Shown in pieces: positions 1-9,032 of a stretch of 64,000 bases of DNA. Below the pieces are notes generated by a model. That model saw nothing but the letters and a program-made list of their open reading frames with translations. It did not search any database and was not told the DNA's origin. Source of the DNA: Niveispirillum lacus (GTDB lineage Bacteria > Pseudomonadota > Alphaproteobacteria > Azospirillales > Azospirillaceae); NCBI RefSeq assembly GCF_002251795.1, contig NZ_NOXU01000030.1, forward strand, positions 546,972 through 610,971, given 5' to 3'. Numbering within the stretch: the first letter of the stretch is position 1; each line of letters begins with the position of its first letter. A program made the translations under genes and the position numbers.

Positions 1-246
1 TTGGAAAACGTGATCGGCCTCCATCCCTGATCGCGCCGTCAGCAGTTCCAGTGGGCGGTCCTTGTAACGCAGCTTGGACAGCACCAGCCGCGTCATGATG
101 TGCACCTCCTCGTCATCATCGACGACCAGGACAGGCCACGGAGAAGGCGGAGCAGGGGCTACCGCGCCGTTCATCCCGTCTAATGCCCCAGACTGCGCAT
201 CATCCTCTTCCGGGGCGAACAGGTCATCCGCGTCGTCACCACCCAT
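1..246 (-). CDS. Response regulator, N-terminal part (cut by window edge)
   Basis: Only the first 82 codons are inside the window; the gene runs off the left edge. After about 35 acidic/proline-rich residues it reads VLVVDDDEEVH, the start of a receiver domain with the acidic pocket (DDDEE), followed by TRLVLSKLRYKDRPLELL. This N-terminus resembles response regulators with a DUF3369 region and a C-terminal HD-GYP c-di-GMP phosphodiesterase domain; that output domain is not visible, so it is inference. The start is the ATG at 246-244. The next gene on this side is tRNA-Ser on the other strand. Confidence 0.75.
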   Translation of the reverse strand, partial: MGGDDADDLFAPEEDDAQSGALDGMNGAVAPAPPSPWPVLVVDDDEEVHIMTRLVLSKLRYKDRPLELLTARSGMEADHVFQ

Positions 247-443
247 GAACGCACAACCTTCTCTGCTAACCATTCTGCGCACTATGCTTGGGCAAACCTA
301 AACGCACCGTTAACCACGCTGTGTGCGTCAAGGCGTCAAACCCCTGCGCTGGGTTCAGCATATCAGGGCTTTGCGCAGATTTCTCGCGAGAACGCGACGG
401 GGGACTTGCCCCTGTCGCGCGTTTCGGCTAGGCGTGTGGACAC

Positions 444-531
444 GGAAGTGTGGCCGAGTGGTTTAAGGCAGCGGTCTTGAAAACCGCCGTGGGGCAACTC
501 ACCGTGGGTTCGAATCCCACCGCTTCCGCCA
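444..531 (+). tRNA. tRNA-Ser (anticodon TGA)
   Basis: An 88-nt cloverleaf with acceptor pairs GGAAGTG/CGCTTCC, a D-arm (GGCCGAGTGG), an anticodon loop CTTGAAA giving anticodon TGA, a long variable arm typical of serine tRNAs, a T-arm with GGTTCGAATCC, and an encoded CCA end. Confidence 0.97.
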
Positions 532-558
532 TTTTCTCCCACCCGCAAGCCGTGCCTG

Positions 559-1728
559 TCACCGGTGGGCGAGATACAGGTTCGACTGGGTGATGTCGTA
601 CATCACATGGAAATTGATGAAATTCTGAACGCCGGTATTCACATAGCCGGGAATCGCTGGACCGACATCCGACGTCGGCATCGCTGAATAATCCTTGGAA
701 CCAGTGACTATGCCGTCACCTGTGGTCGTCATGATGTTCAAGGTCCCGGTGCCATAGTTAATCGGTTGATTGTTGCCAACCGTCAGCACCGTACCGCCAT
801 GCATCACCACATGCGGACAGCCGGTATCCAGGCACATCCCGACATTTTGCAGCGTGTGTGTTACCGTTTGTGCTGGTGCGTCATTGCAAGTGGGCTGTGT
901 TACCGCCACGGTGGCATTGATGGCCTGCTCGGAGAAGGTATTGACCATCGTCGGGGTACCGAACGGTGCCGTGTTCCAGGCTGGAAAGGATCCTGGCGAT
1001 GCGGGGTTCATTGGCAGGGTGTTCGCGGAGCCGAACAAGGTGCGCAGATGATTGCCAATCCCCAGGATTAACCAACCGGCATCGCCTTCGCTCTGTGGCA
1101 CCGAGACAACAAAACCTGTGTCGAGTCCCGGCACCGGCGGCAGGTATTGTGACAGTGCACCCAGCATTACAACGGTGTTTCCGCCGGATACGGTCGTCGG
1201 ACACAGCGACGCACCGAAATCACCGAAACATTGACCGAAAATGGGGAAACTGTCCGGCTTACTCTTGACCGGTTTACCCGTCATTCGCGAGATGACCTGT
1301 TGAGGGTCCTTGGGGTTGAACATACTGCCCTGGGGGTACTTCAGAAACTCGGTTACCAGGCCGACATTGGCGTGAATGCTGGGGCTTGGTGTGCCCGACG
1401 GCAGCGTGACGTTCGGAAAGGTTATCGTAGCCGTTGCAGCGACACCGCTGTAGAAATATCCGCTGGTGTAGAGTGTTTCCACAGCCCCCAGCGACTTCAC
1501 ATTTGTCATGTCAACACCCACGGAATTCAACCAAAAGCCTTTTCCGCCCGTGTCGAATTCGTAAACCGCGGAAACGGGCTGTCCGTTGTTCCACCCAGGC
1601 ACAGTGACACTGACATTGATCCCAATCTTGGTCATGGTCTTGAACGTTATGAAAGTCAGGGGTATTTGTGGGGCGCCATCGAGAGTCGCCGCTTCTAAGA
1701 TCTGCTCAATGGAGATTCCGGATGCCAT
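559..1728 (-). CDS. Putative pepsin-like (A1-type) aspartic peptidase
   Basis: A 389-aa protein that I read as a bilobal pepsin-fold protein. It has a first DTG at residues 59-61 (YEFDTGGKGFW) and a second at 301-303 (CLDTGCPHVVMH), a flap-like stretch near 88-104 (YTSGYFYSGVAATATITF), a mid-protein GWLILGIGN like the lobe-1 end of pepsins, and a C-terminus NFHVMYDITQSNLYLAHR that matches the usual pepsin ending (YD...G.A.R). No signal peptide is obvious at the N-terminus (MASGISIEQILEAATLDG), so its location is unclear. Cysteines near 167-176 and 281-304 could form disulfides. Upstream DNA is AT-richer than its surroundings. Bacterial A1 peptidases are uncommon; the peptidase activity is inference. 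Confidence 0.5.
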   Translation of the reverse strand: MASGISIEQILEAATLDGAPQIPLTFITFKTMTKIGINVSVTVPGWNNGQPVSAVYEFDTGGKGFWLNSVGVDMTNVKSLGAVETLYTSGYFYSGVAATATITFPNVTLPSGTPSPSIHANVGLVTEFLKYPQGSMFNPKDPQQVISRMTGKPVKSKPDSFPIFGQCFGDFGASLCPTTVSGGNTVVMLGALSQYLPPVPGLDTGFVVSVPQSEGDAGWLILGIGNHLRTLFGSANTLPMNPASPGSFPAWNTAPFGTPTMVNTFSEQAINATVAVTQPTCNDAPAQTVTHTLQNVGMCLDTGCPHVVMHGGTVLTVGNNQPINYGTGTLNIMTTTGDGIVTGSKDYSAMPTSDVGPAIPGYVNTGVQNFINFHVMYDITQSNLYLAHR

Positions 1729-1816
1729 GTCGCACCTATATTTATGGTAGAATTATACTGTATAGCAAATCTACTGATAGTAGTTAGTAAAAATATGACC
1801 TTTTGGTCGGTGCAGG
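1729..1816. other. AT-rich spacer, probable promoter of the pepsin-like gene
   Basis: This short spacer is much richer in A and T than the surrounding genes (for example TATATTTATGG and AGAATTATACTGTATAG, read on the + strand). It lies upstream of the minus-strand pepsin-like gene and downstream of the broken oxygenase gene. A promoter is likely, but I cannot fix -10/-35 boxes. Confidence 0.35.
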
Positions 1817-2515
1817 CTACCGTGCATCATGAAAGATGATACCCAGCGTATGGCGCTGGCCGGATCGAATCCGGCTGACTTCATGGCGCATTGCTACGCG
1901 ATAGGGGCTGCGGGTACCTTGCACAGGGCGCTCATTGACGGCGAAGATCACGGCGTCGCCCTAGCACAGCGGCACTACCTCCACCCGGCTTTGCATGCGC
2001 GGCCGCTGTTCGGTCAGCACAAACTCGCCACCTTTGAAATCGCGGCCGGGCTCCGACAACAGTACTGCTGCCTGCAACGGGAATACCAGATCACCATAAA
2101 GATCCTGATGCAGGCAGTTGTAATCACCGGGATCATAACGCAGCAACAGCGGTGTCGGCCGTTGCTGTTCTGCGGCATGGCATTGTGCCAAGTACTCTGC
2201 ATGTGCTGCCGGATAATGATGCTCCCGACCAAACCGCGCGCTCCAATCATTGGCAATTACGGCCAGGCGCGGGTAGAGCGCCGTGCGCATAGCCCCGATC
2301 AGATCGGGTAACGGATAACGGAAATACCGGTAATCCCCCCGCCCGAATCCATACTTGGCCATGACCACTTGGCTACGGAAAAGGCTTTCATCCAGGTGCA
2401 TCCCGGCAATCAGGGTGCATTCCGCTTGCGTCAGCAAGGCTGGCAGCACGGCGCAGCCCTGACTATTCAACTCATCCGTGATTAACGGCCAGTCATATGC
2501 GCCCGGGCTTAACAT
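1817..2515 (-). pseudogene. 2-oxoglutarate/Fe(II) oxygenase gene with an internal amber stop
   Basis: The reading frame from the ATG at 2515 has 184 codons, a TAG at 1963-1961, then 47 more in-frame codons with clear family similarity, ending at a stop at 1819-1817. The first part has the double-stranded beta-helix core with the metal-binding HxD at residues 136-138 (NCLHQDLYGD). The part after the stop reads GDAVIFAVNERPVQGTR, then YRVAMRHEVSRIRSGQRH and LGIIFHDAR, which should hold the distal metal ligand and the 2-oxoglutarate-binding arginine. Relatives have a Gln codon before GDAV, so a single CAG-to-TAG change explains the break. The chosen start has AGGGA five bases upstream; a longer N-terminus to 2578 is open but lacks this. 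The truncated product should be inactive unless TAG is read through. Confidence 0.75.
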
Positions 2516-2705
2516 TGTTTCCCTGTGCTCTTTTATCGTGACAGTTGACAGCATAGAACCGGCTTTTGTCGGGCGCATTCCGATCCTTGCGGTCAGAGCC
2601 CCCGCGTTGGTGAAACATACGTTCGTCTGCGATGGTCCTGCGCCGCAGAGTTGCTATTGTTCATGAAATGTTCTATATGGACCGCTCTGTGAAGCGGGGG
2701 AAGAC

Positions 2706-2903
2706 ATGGATCATCACGACATGCTTGAACGCGCGGTGCTGACACCGTCAGACTTCAAGGGAAGCCCTTTTCGGTTGCTTCTCCGCATCGGGAATAAAAT
2801 CTACCGCCCGTCGCGGGCCGTACCGGATACGGGTGTGCTACCGCCCCCTGCGGCCAAGGTCGACAGCCATCGCAATGAACCCGGTGTCTGGGACTGGGGC
2901 TGA
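2706..2903 (+). CDS. Small hypothetical protein (65 aa)
   Basis: A short frame starting MDHHDMLERAVLT and ending PGVWDWG, with a good ribosome-binding site (GGGGGA four bases before ATG). It is divergent from the oxygenase pseudogene and ends a few bases before the 3' end of pyrB on the other strand. No domain is recognised and no membrane segment is seen. The strong ribosome-binding site and free position argue for a real gene; chance is not excluded. Confidence 0.4.
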   Translation: MDHHDMLERAVLTPSDFKGSPFRLLLRIGNKIYRPSRAVPDTGVLPPPAAKVDSHRNEPGVWDWG

Positions 2904-2909
2904 CAATGG

Positions 2910-3878
2910 TCAGGCCGCTTTGGGCGCTGTGGTTAACAGGTCCAGACAGGCCATGCGAACCGCCACACCCAGTTCGACCTGCTGCAAAATAACCGACCGG
3001 TGGATATCGTCGGCGACAAGGGTGTCTATCTCCACACCCCGGTTCATCGGGCCAGGATGCATAATCAGGGCGCCGGGTTTGGCCACCGCCAGCTTGTCAT
3101 AATCCAAGCCGAAGAAACGGAAATATTCTCGCTGACTGGGCAGAAACTGACCTTGCATACGTTCGAGTTGCAGGCGCAGCATCATGACAATGTCGGCGTC
3201 TTTCAAACCGGTCGCCATTGAATGATGGACCTCAACGCCAAGCCTGTCGATAGCACCGGGCAGCAGGGTAGGGGGAGCCACCACCCGTACATGGGCGCCC
3301 ATGATGTTCAGCAAATGAATGTTGGATCGGGCCACGCGGCTGTGCAGGATATCGCCGCAGATGGCGACGGTCAGGCCTTTCAACGTACCCAGACGACGAC
3401 GGATGGTCAGTGCGTCCAGAAGTGCCTGGGTAGGGTGTTCATGCTGCCCGTCGCCGGCATTGATGACGGCGCAGTTGACCTTGCTGGCCAGGAGCTTCGG
3501 CGCGCCTGATTCTTGATGCCGAACCACCAACGCGTCCAGATGCATGGCGTTTAAAGTCAAAGCAGTGTCGATCAGTGTCTCACCCTTTTTCACTGAACTG
3601 CCATCGACCGACATATTGATAGCGTCAGCGCCCAGACGACGGGCTGCCAGTTCAAAGCTGGTGCGGGTACGGGTTGAATTCTCGAAGAACAGGTTGACGA
3701 TTGTCTTGCCCGCCAGCTTGTTCGTTACCCGGTTCTCTCCCCGATTCTGCTCAACATAACGGTCGGCAGTGTCCAGAAGCAGATTGATTTCCGGGGCCGT
3801 CAGGCCCTCGATCCCCAGCAGGTGACGATGGGTGAACGTTTCTGCGCGGGCGTCGATATCATGCGGGTGGGCGGCCAT
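2910..3878 (-). CDS. pyrB: Aspartate carbamoyltransferase catalytic subunit
   Basis: A 322-aa protein of normal family length. It joins carbamoyl phosphate and aspartate to N-carbamoyl-aspartate, the committed step of pyrimidine synthesis in the cytoplasm. Signature motifs are the carbamoyl-phosphate loop STRTRTSFE (68-76), the KKGET loop near 97-101 from the neighbouring subunit, [13 protein letters not shown], and [11 protein letters not shown] near the C-terminus. In many alphaproteobacteria pyrC follows pyrB at once; here the next DNA downstream is the small gene on the opposite strand and no dihydroorotase gene is in the window. No regulatory pyrI is seen. Confidence 0.97.
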   Translation of the reverse strand: MAAHPHDIDARAETFTHRHLLGIEGLTAPEINLLLDTADRYVEQNRGENRVTNKLAGKTIVNLFFENSTRTRTSFELAARRLGADAINMSVDGSSVKKGETLIDTALTLNAMHLDALVVRHQESGAPKLLASKVNCAVINAGDGQHEHPTQALLDALTIRRRLGTLKGLTVAICGDILHSRVARSNIHLLNIMGAHVRVVAPPTLLPGAIDRLGVEVHHSMATGLKDADIVMMLRLQLERMQGQFLPSQREYFRFFGLDYDKLAVAKPGALIMHPGPMNRGVEIDTLVADDIHRSVILQQVELGVAVRMACLDLLTTAPKAA

Positions 3879-3986
3879 GGCGTGGGCTTTCGACTGACGG
3901 CGTGGATCGGCGGGGCGGGACTATGCTGTCCCGCCCCTTGTGCCGCAAGCGTCAGAAAGACCGGTGTGGCATGATCCTGCCGGGGT

Positions 3987-4862
3987 TCATGCCACACCGT
4001 TCGCCCGAAACCACTCCAAGCAGCGTTTCCACCCATCCTTTGCGTCATCTGGCCGGTAGCTCGGGCGGTAATCGGCGTGGAAAGCGTGCGGAGCATCAGG
4101 ATAGACATGAAAGGTGCTGCGGGAATTCACCGCCACCAGCGCCTTCTGCATCCGCTCCACATCCGCCATCGGGATGCCGCCATCCTTTCCGCCATAAAGG
4201 CCCAGCACCGGGGCCACCATCTTCTGCACCAGGTTGACCGGCACCATCGGCTGCAGTGCCGTGGGTGTACTGGTCACGCGACCATACCAAGCGACACCAG
4301 CCTTCAGTTTTGGGTTATGCGCGGCATAAAGCCATGTGGTCCGACCACCCCAGCAGAAGCCGGTAATACCCAGTCGGGTAACATCACCGCCATCCGTGGC
4401 GGCCCATGCCGCCGTGGCATCCAGGTCGGACATGACCTGCGCGTCCGGTACTTTGCTTACCAGTTCGCGAATCAGGGCACCAGTATCGGTGAACGACGCG
4501 GCATTGCCCTGCCGAGCGAACAGTTCGGTTGCAACGGCCAGATAGCCCTCTTTTGCGAAGCGGCGGCAGACATCCTTAATATGTTCATGCACGCCAAAGA
4601 TTTCCTGCACCACCATCACGATGGGGAACGGACCGGCGCCCGCGGGCTTGGCGCGGTAAGCGGGAAGGTTGCCGCCCTCCACCGGGATTGACACCTCACC
4701 TGCGACCAGACCGTCGGTCGGCGTCGTGATCGTCTGAGCGGAAACGGGCAGGGTGGACAGGGCAAAACCGCCCGCCAATGTCGTCATAGCGAACATCCGT
4801 CGCGACAGCGTGGGGTTAATCGGCGATAACAGGCACTTGGCTTCGGCGTCAACATGGTTCAT
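3987..4862 (-). CDS. Exported dienelactone hydrolase family protein
   Basis: A 291-aa alpha/beta hydrolase. The N-terminus holds a probable Tat signal ([13 protein letters not shown], arginines 21-22, then a hydrophobic stretch and SAQ). The catalytic triad typical of the family is visible as Cys170 (GFCWGG), Asp227 (GGKDGG) and His259 (APHAFHAD), with the conserved Glu of QEIFG at 87. The family hydrolyses dienelactones and related esters; the true substrate is unknown. The start chosen is the ATG at 4862, six bases after GGAGGG; 13 more codons upstream are open but have no such site. It is transcribed towards pyrB with about 110 bases between. Confidence 0.88.
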   Translation of the reverse strand: MNHVDAEAKCLLSPINPTLSRRMFAMTTLAGGFALSTLPVSAQTITTPTDGLVAGEVSIPVEGGNLPAYRAKPAGAGPFPIVMVVQEIFGVHEHIKDVCRRFAKEGYLAVATELFARQGNAASFTDTGALIRELVSKVPDAQVMSDLDATAAWAATDGGDVTRLGITGFCWGGRTTWLYAAHNPKLKAGVAWYGRVTSTPTALQPMVPVNLVQKMVAPVLGLYGGKDGGIPMADVERMQKALVAVNSRSTFHVYPDAPHAFHADYRPSYRPDDAKDGWKRCLEWFRANGVA

Positions 4863-5021
4863 GGGTTTCCCTCCCGTATTCATCCCGGCACAGGCGGCCA
4901 AGATAGGGCGATGTCGACCATCTGCAACCTATCGATCAGCCATTTGCTTGATTTGATTAACGCTTGCTGTGGCAACGGGTTGCGCGCATCTTCTGATGGT
5001 TGGCAATCCGGAACCACATTT

Positions 5022-5330
5022 ATGGGCAAGGATCCGAAAGACGAGTTATTGCGCCAGATTCGGGCGATCCGGCGCCGAATTGATCCCGATGTCTTGGCCC
5101 GCGCCCAGAAGGCGGCGGAAGCGGTGGAAGCTGCTCGGACGCTGCCACCGGATCATGTGCCCTATGATAAAGAAGCCGCACGTGACGTGGTCGCCTCCTT
5201 CCTGCGCTCCCGAAACGATGGCGGGCGTTTCGCCACGGCACTCATGGAAAACTTGAAAAAACCAGAGGCAGCGACAAAGGCCTATGCGGAGAGCCGTACA
5301 GGTCCGCGCCCAGGTGGCAAACGGGTGTGA
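5022..5330 (+). CDS. Hypothetical protein (102 aa), charged and helical
   Basis: From the ATG at 5022 the product begins MGKDPKDELLRQIRAIRRRIDPD. It is rich in Arg, Lys, Glu and Ala with no signal or membrane segment. The C-terminal part (ASFLRSRNDGGRFATALMEN) looks like a small helical domain. The frame is open further upstream to 4854, but that part overlaps the start of the hydrolase gene on the other strand and looks non-coding. I do not recognise a family. It converges with the VOC gene. Confidence 0.5.
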   Translation: MGKDPKDELLRQIRAIRRRIDPDVLARAQKAAEAVEAARTLPPDHVPYDKEAARDVVASFLRSRNDGGRFATALMENLKKPEAATKAYAESRTGPRPGGKRV

Positions 5331-5342
5331 TGGGCTTTGCGG

Positions 5343-5711
5343 TTACCCGGCGGGCGCCGGCGGTTGCCAGAGCTCAATCTTCAGTCCCCAAGGATCAATA
5401 AGCCAGCCGAACCGGCCGTTTGGATCGCTATCGTCCCGACCCAGCGGCTCCACCCCCGCTGCTTTCACCCGGTCTAGCATACCGTCCAAATCGTCCACGA
5501 TCAGGTTCAGCATCACAGGCAATGGTGACGGATCAAAATAGTGGCTTGTGTGCTTGAAACCGCTGATCAACGTGAAACCACGGTCGGGGTGGGGAAAGAT
5601 GGCCCCATACTCACCCCAGTCAATGCCAAGTACCTGTTTGTACCAGGCGCCCATGGCGGCTGGGTCTTCTGACTTGATGAACAATCCCCCCAAACCCAGT
5701 ATTGCTGCCAT
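5343..5711 (-). CDS. VOC family (glyoxalase/bleomycin-resistance fold) protein
   Basis: A 122-aa single-domain protein with the paired beta-alpha-beta-beta-beta modules of the vicinal-oxygen-chelate fold: GLFIKSEDPAAMGAWYKQVLG at the front and VDDLDGMLDRVKAAG ... DPNGRFGWLIDPWGLKIELWQP at the back. The final Glu (IELW) is the usual metal ligand position. Members bind small molecules or catalyse metal-dependent isomerisations and ring openings; no substrate can be assigned. Confidence 0.88.
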   Translation of the reverse strand: MAAILGLGGLFIKSEDPAAMGAWYKQVLGIDWGEYGAIFPHPDRGFTLISGFKHTSHYFDPSPLPVMLNLIVDDLDGMLDRVKAAGVEPLGRDDSDPNGRFGWLIDPWGLKIELWQPPAPAG

Positions 5712-6046
5712 TTTGCCCTCCAGGCATAGATGTGCAGACAGATCGTTTCACGATTCTCGGATGTCGCCAACCGGTAACTGGCGTGGAGGTGGCATGGACG
5801 TCCCGATGATGCTCATCGTCTTGGTGACGTAACAGAGGGTGGTCGGGTGCCGTCAAGCCCAGGCCCCTTGATTGCCGACCACTCCCCACCATGTTTTTCT
5901 TCATCGGGATGTGTTGGGGCTAAAACCAAAAGGGGCTTGATGTCTATGGATGCCGCCGTTTTGCGGTGCGACGGGATCTGGTCGGATAGTGCATAAGGCA
6001 CGGCCAGGACGGGGGGCCGGTTGTCCGGCCCCCCCCCACACATTGC
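5712..6046. other. Intergenic region with a GC hairpin
   Basis: No convincing gene. Near its right end lies a strong inverted repeat GGGGGGCCGG-TTGT-CCGGCCCCCC (6011-6034), just downstream of the stop of the minus-strand molybdoenzyme gene. It could act as a terminator for that operon, although no T-run follows on the minus strand. Confidence 0.5.
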
Positions 6047-8287
6047 TTACACAATCCCGGCCTTGCTGAATGGCAGATCGTGCAGTTTCTGACCCGTGGC
6101 CCGAAAGACCGCGTTTGCCACCGCCGGCGCCGCCGTCGGCACACCGGGTTCGCCCACACCCGTCGGGCGGGCGGACGACCTTACGATATGCACTTCGACC
6201 TCGGGCATGTCCGACAAACGCATCGGTTCGTACCCATCGAAGTTGTTCTGATCGACAAGACCGTCCGTCAAGGTGATCTGGTCACGCAGCGCATGACCAA
6301 TGCCAAAGCCGGTCCCCCCTTCAATCTGTGCCTTGATGACATCGGGGTTCACGGCCTGCCCGCAATCCACGGCAACAATCACACGATCAACCTTGATCTT
6401 ACCGTCCTTAGCGACCGTCACCTCTGCAACATGCGCAACAAAACTCTGGAAACTTTCGTGCACGGCGACACCGCGAGCGCGCTTGGACCCGTCTGGAGCG
6501 GGCGCAAGCGGCTTTGACCATTCAGCCTTCTCGGCTGCCAGTTTCAGCACACCGGAGAGGCGAGGATGCTTGTCACCCAGCAAGGCCAGACGGAAGGCCA
6601 CCCCGTCTTTGCCCGCCGCCACCGCCAACTCTTCGATGAAGGCCTCTTTGGCATAGGCTGTATGCGTATGGCCCACCGAGCGCCACCAGAGCGTGGTTAC
6701 CGGCGATGCCATCTGATGGTAGTCGACGGCCATGTTCGGCACGGAATAGGCCATGTCCGCCGCCCCTTCCACCGCCGTAGCATCGACGCCATTCTTAACC
6801 ACAGCCGGCTCAAACGGAGTGCCGGCCATGAAGGACTGCGTCACGATGGACTGTTCCCAGGCAATCAGGTTGCCGGACTTATCCAATCCGCCCTTGACGC
6901 GATGCACGACAAGCGGACGATAACACCCGCCTTGGATATCATCCTCGCGCGTCCAGACGAGGTGCACAGGCACCTTCATCCCCTTTGCCGCCAGTGCCTT
7001 CGCAATCAAGGCCGTCTCAGCGATATAGTCCGCATTGGTGGTGGCGCGGCGTCCGAAGCTGCCGCCGGCCCACAGGGTGTTGATCTTCACCTTGTCGGGC
7101 GTTGTCCCAAGGATACCGGCAACGACCGGTTGCTCAATACCCTGGAATTGTGACCCCGCCCAGATCTCCGCACCGCCATCATCCTTGATCTCCAAGGTGG
7201 CATTCAGCGGTTCCATTGGGGCGTGGGCGAGATAGGGGAAACTGTATTCCGCCTCGATTACCTTGGTAGCGCTTTTGAAAGCGGTGGCCGTGTCACCCTT
7301 GCGGGCTGCGGAGGTGCCGGGTTTTTTGGCCTGGGCCCGGTATGCGGCCAGCATCTGGTCGGTGCCGCGCTTTTCAGCGTTGGTATCATCCCACTGGATG
7401 GACAGGGCCTCGCGCCCCTTGATAGCGGCCCAGGTGTTCTTGGCCACCACGGCAACACCAACCGGCAGGGTCAGCACATCAATCACGCCCGGGATGGCAC
7501 GGGCCGCCTGATCATCCACTGACTTTACAGTGCCACCGAAACGTGGGCTGCGGGCAAGTACGGCAGTAACCTGATTAGGACGCCGAACATCCATGGCGAA
7601 GATGGCGGTGCCATTAGTCTTCGACACATGGTCCAGGCGGTGCAATGTCTCATTGCCGATCAGGCTGTACTGGTCGGGATTTTTGAGCGTTACCTTCGTG
7701 GGAATCGGCTGTTTTGAGGCCGCCTCGGCCAATTGGCCGAAGGTTGCCGATTTTCCGGATGGCTTGTGGCTGACCACGCCCCTGGACACACTGATCTGGT
7801 CGGCGGGAACCTTCCATTCGGCGGCAGCCGCATTGACCAGCATCAGCCGCGCAGCAGCGCCGGCCATGCGCAGTTCGTCCCAACTGTTGGCGACCGCGGT
7901 GGAACCGCCGGTACCCTGGATACCGAAGAAATGGTTGCCGTAAAGTTTGCTGTCGGCCGGCGCGTGCTCACCGCGCATCTGCGACCAGTCGGCATCCAAC
8001 TCTTCCGCCACAATGGTGGTCAGGCCCGTCATGATGCCCTGACCCTTGTCCAGGTGCTTCACCAAGACGGTAACGCTATTGTCCTTCGCCACCCGGACAA
8101 AGACATTCGGGCGCGGGTCGGCAGGACCAATGATGGCAGGGCCGGCCGCTTCGGCAGCGAAAGATCCCAACGGGACCGTGGCGCTGATGATCAGGGCGCC
8201 GCCCGTACCCTTCAGAAAGGTACGGCGACTGGGTGCGGGTTCGGCCACATTGGACGCGGCCTGGCGCAACAATTGACGCAGCATCAT
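6047..8287 (-). CDS. iorB: Molybdopterin-binding oxidoreductase large subunit (isoquinoline 1-oxidoreductase beta-like)
   Basis: A 746-aa xanthine-dehydrogenase-family catalytic subunit with a probable Tat signal (PSRRTFLKGTGG) at residues about 20-50, so a periplasmic enzyme. Family features are the substrate/cofactor motifs GGSFGRR (about residue 410), VWTREDD and GVGEPGVP near the C-terminus; the last carries the glutamate that acts as base in the family. It pairs with the 2Fe-2S subunit just upstream (3-base gap), as in iorAB and related aldehyde dehydrogenases. Hydroxylation of an N-heterocycle or oxidation of an aldehyde is likely; the exact substrate is not readable. No cytochrome subunit gene is seen nearby. 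Confidence 0.88.
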   Translation of the reverse strand: MMLRQLLRQAASNVAEPAPSRRTFLKGTGGALIISATVPLGSFAAEAAGPAIIGPADPRPNVFVRVAKDNSVTVLVKHLDKGQGIMTGLTTIVAEELDADWSQMRGEHAPADSKLYGNHFFGIQGTGGSTAVANSWDELRMAGAAARLMLVNAAAAEWKVPADQISVSRGVVSHKPSGKSATFGQLAEAASKQPIPTKVTLKNPDQYSLIGNETLHRLDHVSKTNGTAIFAMDVRRPNQVTAVLARSPRFGGTVKSVDDQAARAIPGVIDVLTLPVGVAVVAKNTWAAIKGREALSIQWDDTNAEKRGTDQMLAAYRAQAKKPGTSAARKGDTATAFKSATKVIEAEYSFPYLAHAPMEPLNATLEIKDDGGAEIWAGSQFQGIEQPVVAGILGTTPDKVKINTLWAGGSFGRRATTNADYIAETALIAKALAAKGMKVPVHLVWTREDDIQGGCYRPLVVHRVKGGLDKSGNLIAWEQSIVTQSFMAGTPFEPAVVKNGVDATAVEGAADMAYSVPNMAVDYHQMASPVTTLWWRSVGHTHTAYAKEAFIEELAVAAGKDGVAFRLALLGDKHPRLSGVLKLAAEKAEWSKPLAPAPDGSKRARGVAVHESFQSFVAHVAEVTVAKDGKIKVDRVIVAVDCGQAVNPDVIKAQIEGGTGFGIGHALRDQITLTDGLVDQNNFDGYEPMRLSDMPEVEVHIVRSSARPTGVGEPGVPTAAPAVANAVFRATGQKLHDLPFSKAGIV

Positions 8288-8290
8288 CGC

Positions 8291-8749
8291 TCAGGTCCTC
8301 ACCAGCTTGGCGGCCTGCTTCACAGCCGCCTTGATCCGCACATAGGTGGCGCAGCGGCAGACATTACCGTCCATCGCCGCTTCGATATCAGCATCGGTGG
8401 GGTTGGGATTTTCCGCAATCAAGGCCGTGGCCGCCATAACCTGACCTGACTGGCAATAGCCGCATTGCACGACATCCAGATCCGCCCAGGCCTTCTGTAC
8501 GGCGGCGGCAGCCTTGCCGGACAGGCCCTCGATCGTTGTGATCTTGGCGCCCACCGCAGCGGATGCCGGTAACTGGCACGACCGCGTTGGCTGGCCGTCA
8601 ACATGGACCGTGCAGGCCCCGCATTGAGCGATACCACAGCCGAACTTTGTGCCTGTCAGGTTCAGTTCGTCGCGCAGAACCCATAACAGAGGCATGTCCT
8701 CCGGCACGTCCACGGCGCGGACCTTGCCGTTGATATCGAGGTTAATCAT
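8291..8749 (-). CDS. iorA: 2Fe-2S subunit of the molybdoenzyme (isoquinoline 1-oxidoreductase alpha-like)
   Basis: A 152-aa electron-transfer subunit. The plant-type cluster is bound by Cys38, 43, 46 ([11 protein letters not shown]) and Cys58; a second cluster is held by QCGYCQSGQ and [11 protein letters not shown]. It passes electrons from the molybdenum subunit that follows directly. The start is the ATG at 8749, five bases after GGGGT; a TTG four codons upstream is the alternative. A divergent spacer with a palindrome separates it from yifB. Confidence 0.92.
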   Translation of the reverse strand: MINLDINGKVRAVDVPEDMPLLWVLRDELNLTGTKFGCGIAQCGACTVHVDGQPTRSCQLPASAAVGAKITTIEGLSGKAAAAVQKAWADLDVVQCGYCQSGQVMAATALIAENPNPTDADIEAAMDGNVCRCATYVRIKAAVKQAAKLVRT

Positions 8750-9032
8750 CGCTGACCCCAATCAAGAATGAAAATCTGGCAGGCTCTCGCCAAGCCTTCG
8801 GTCAGTCACAACCATGCCCCGGCAGCGTGTCGACAGTCTTCCAGATTTCGATCATTTCACCCTGTGTGGTCAAATGGACGCTCCATGACCGCCCTATTCG
8901 TTATGTCTTTTCAGACATATCGTTAATCATTTGGCGGCGGCGATGTTGGCGGCAGGGTGTCTGACAGCCCTTTCCGCCTGCAAGTCTAATCCTCTATACT
9001 CACCAGAAGATGAAGTCGGGGTGGGGGCAGGG
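8750..9032. other. Divergent spacer between iorA and yifB with a short palindrome
   Basis: The spacer holds the inverted repeat TATGTCT-TTTC-AGACATA (8902-8919). Its position between divergent genes fits an operator, but no regulator gene is adjacent. From 8931 an open frame in phase with yifB has a lipobox-like LSAC; it is discussed in the findings and I do not treat it as coding. Confidence 0.4.
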
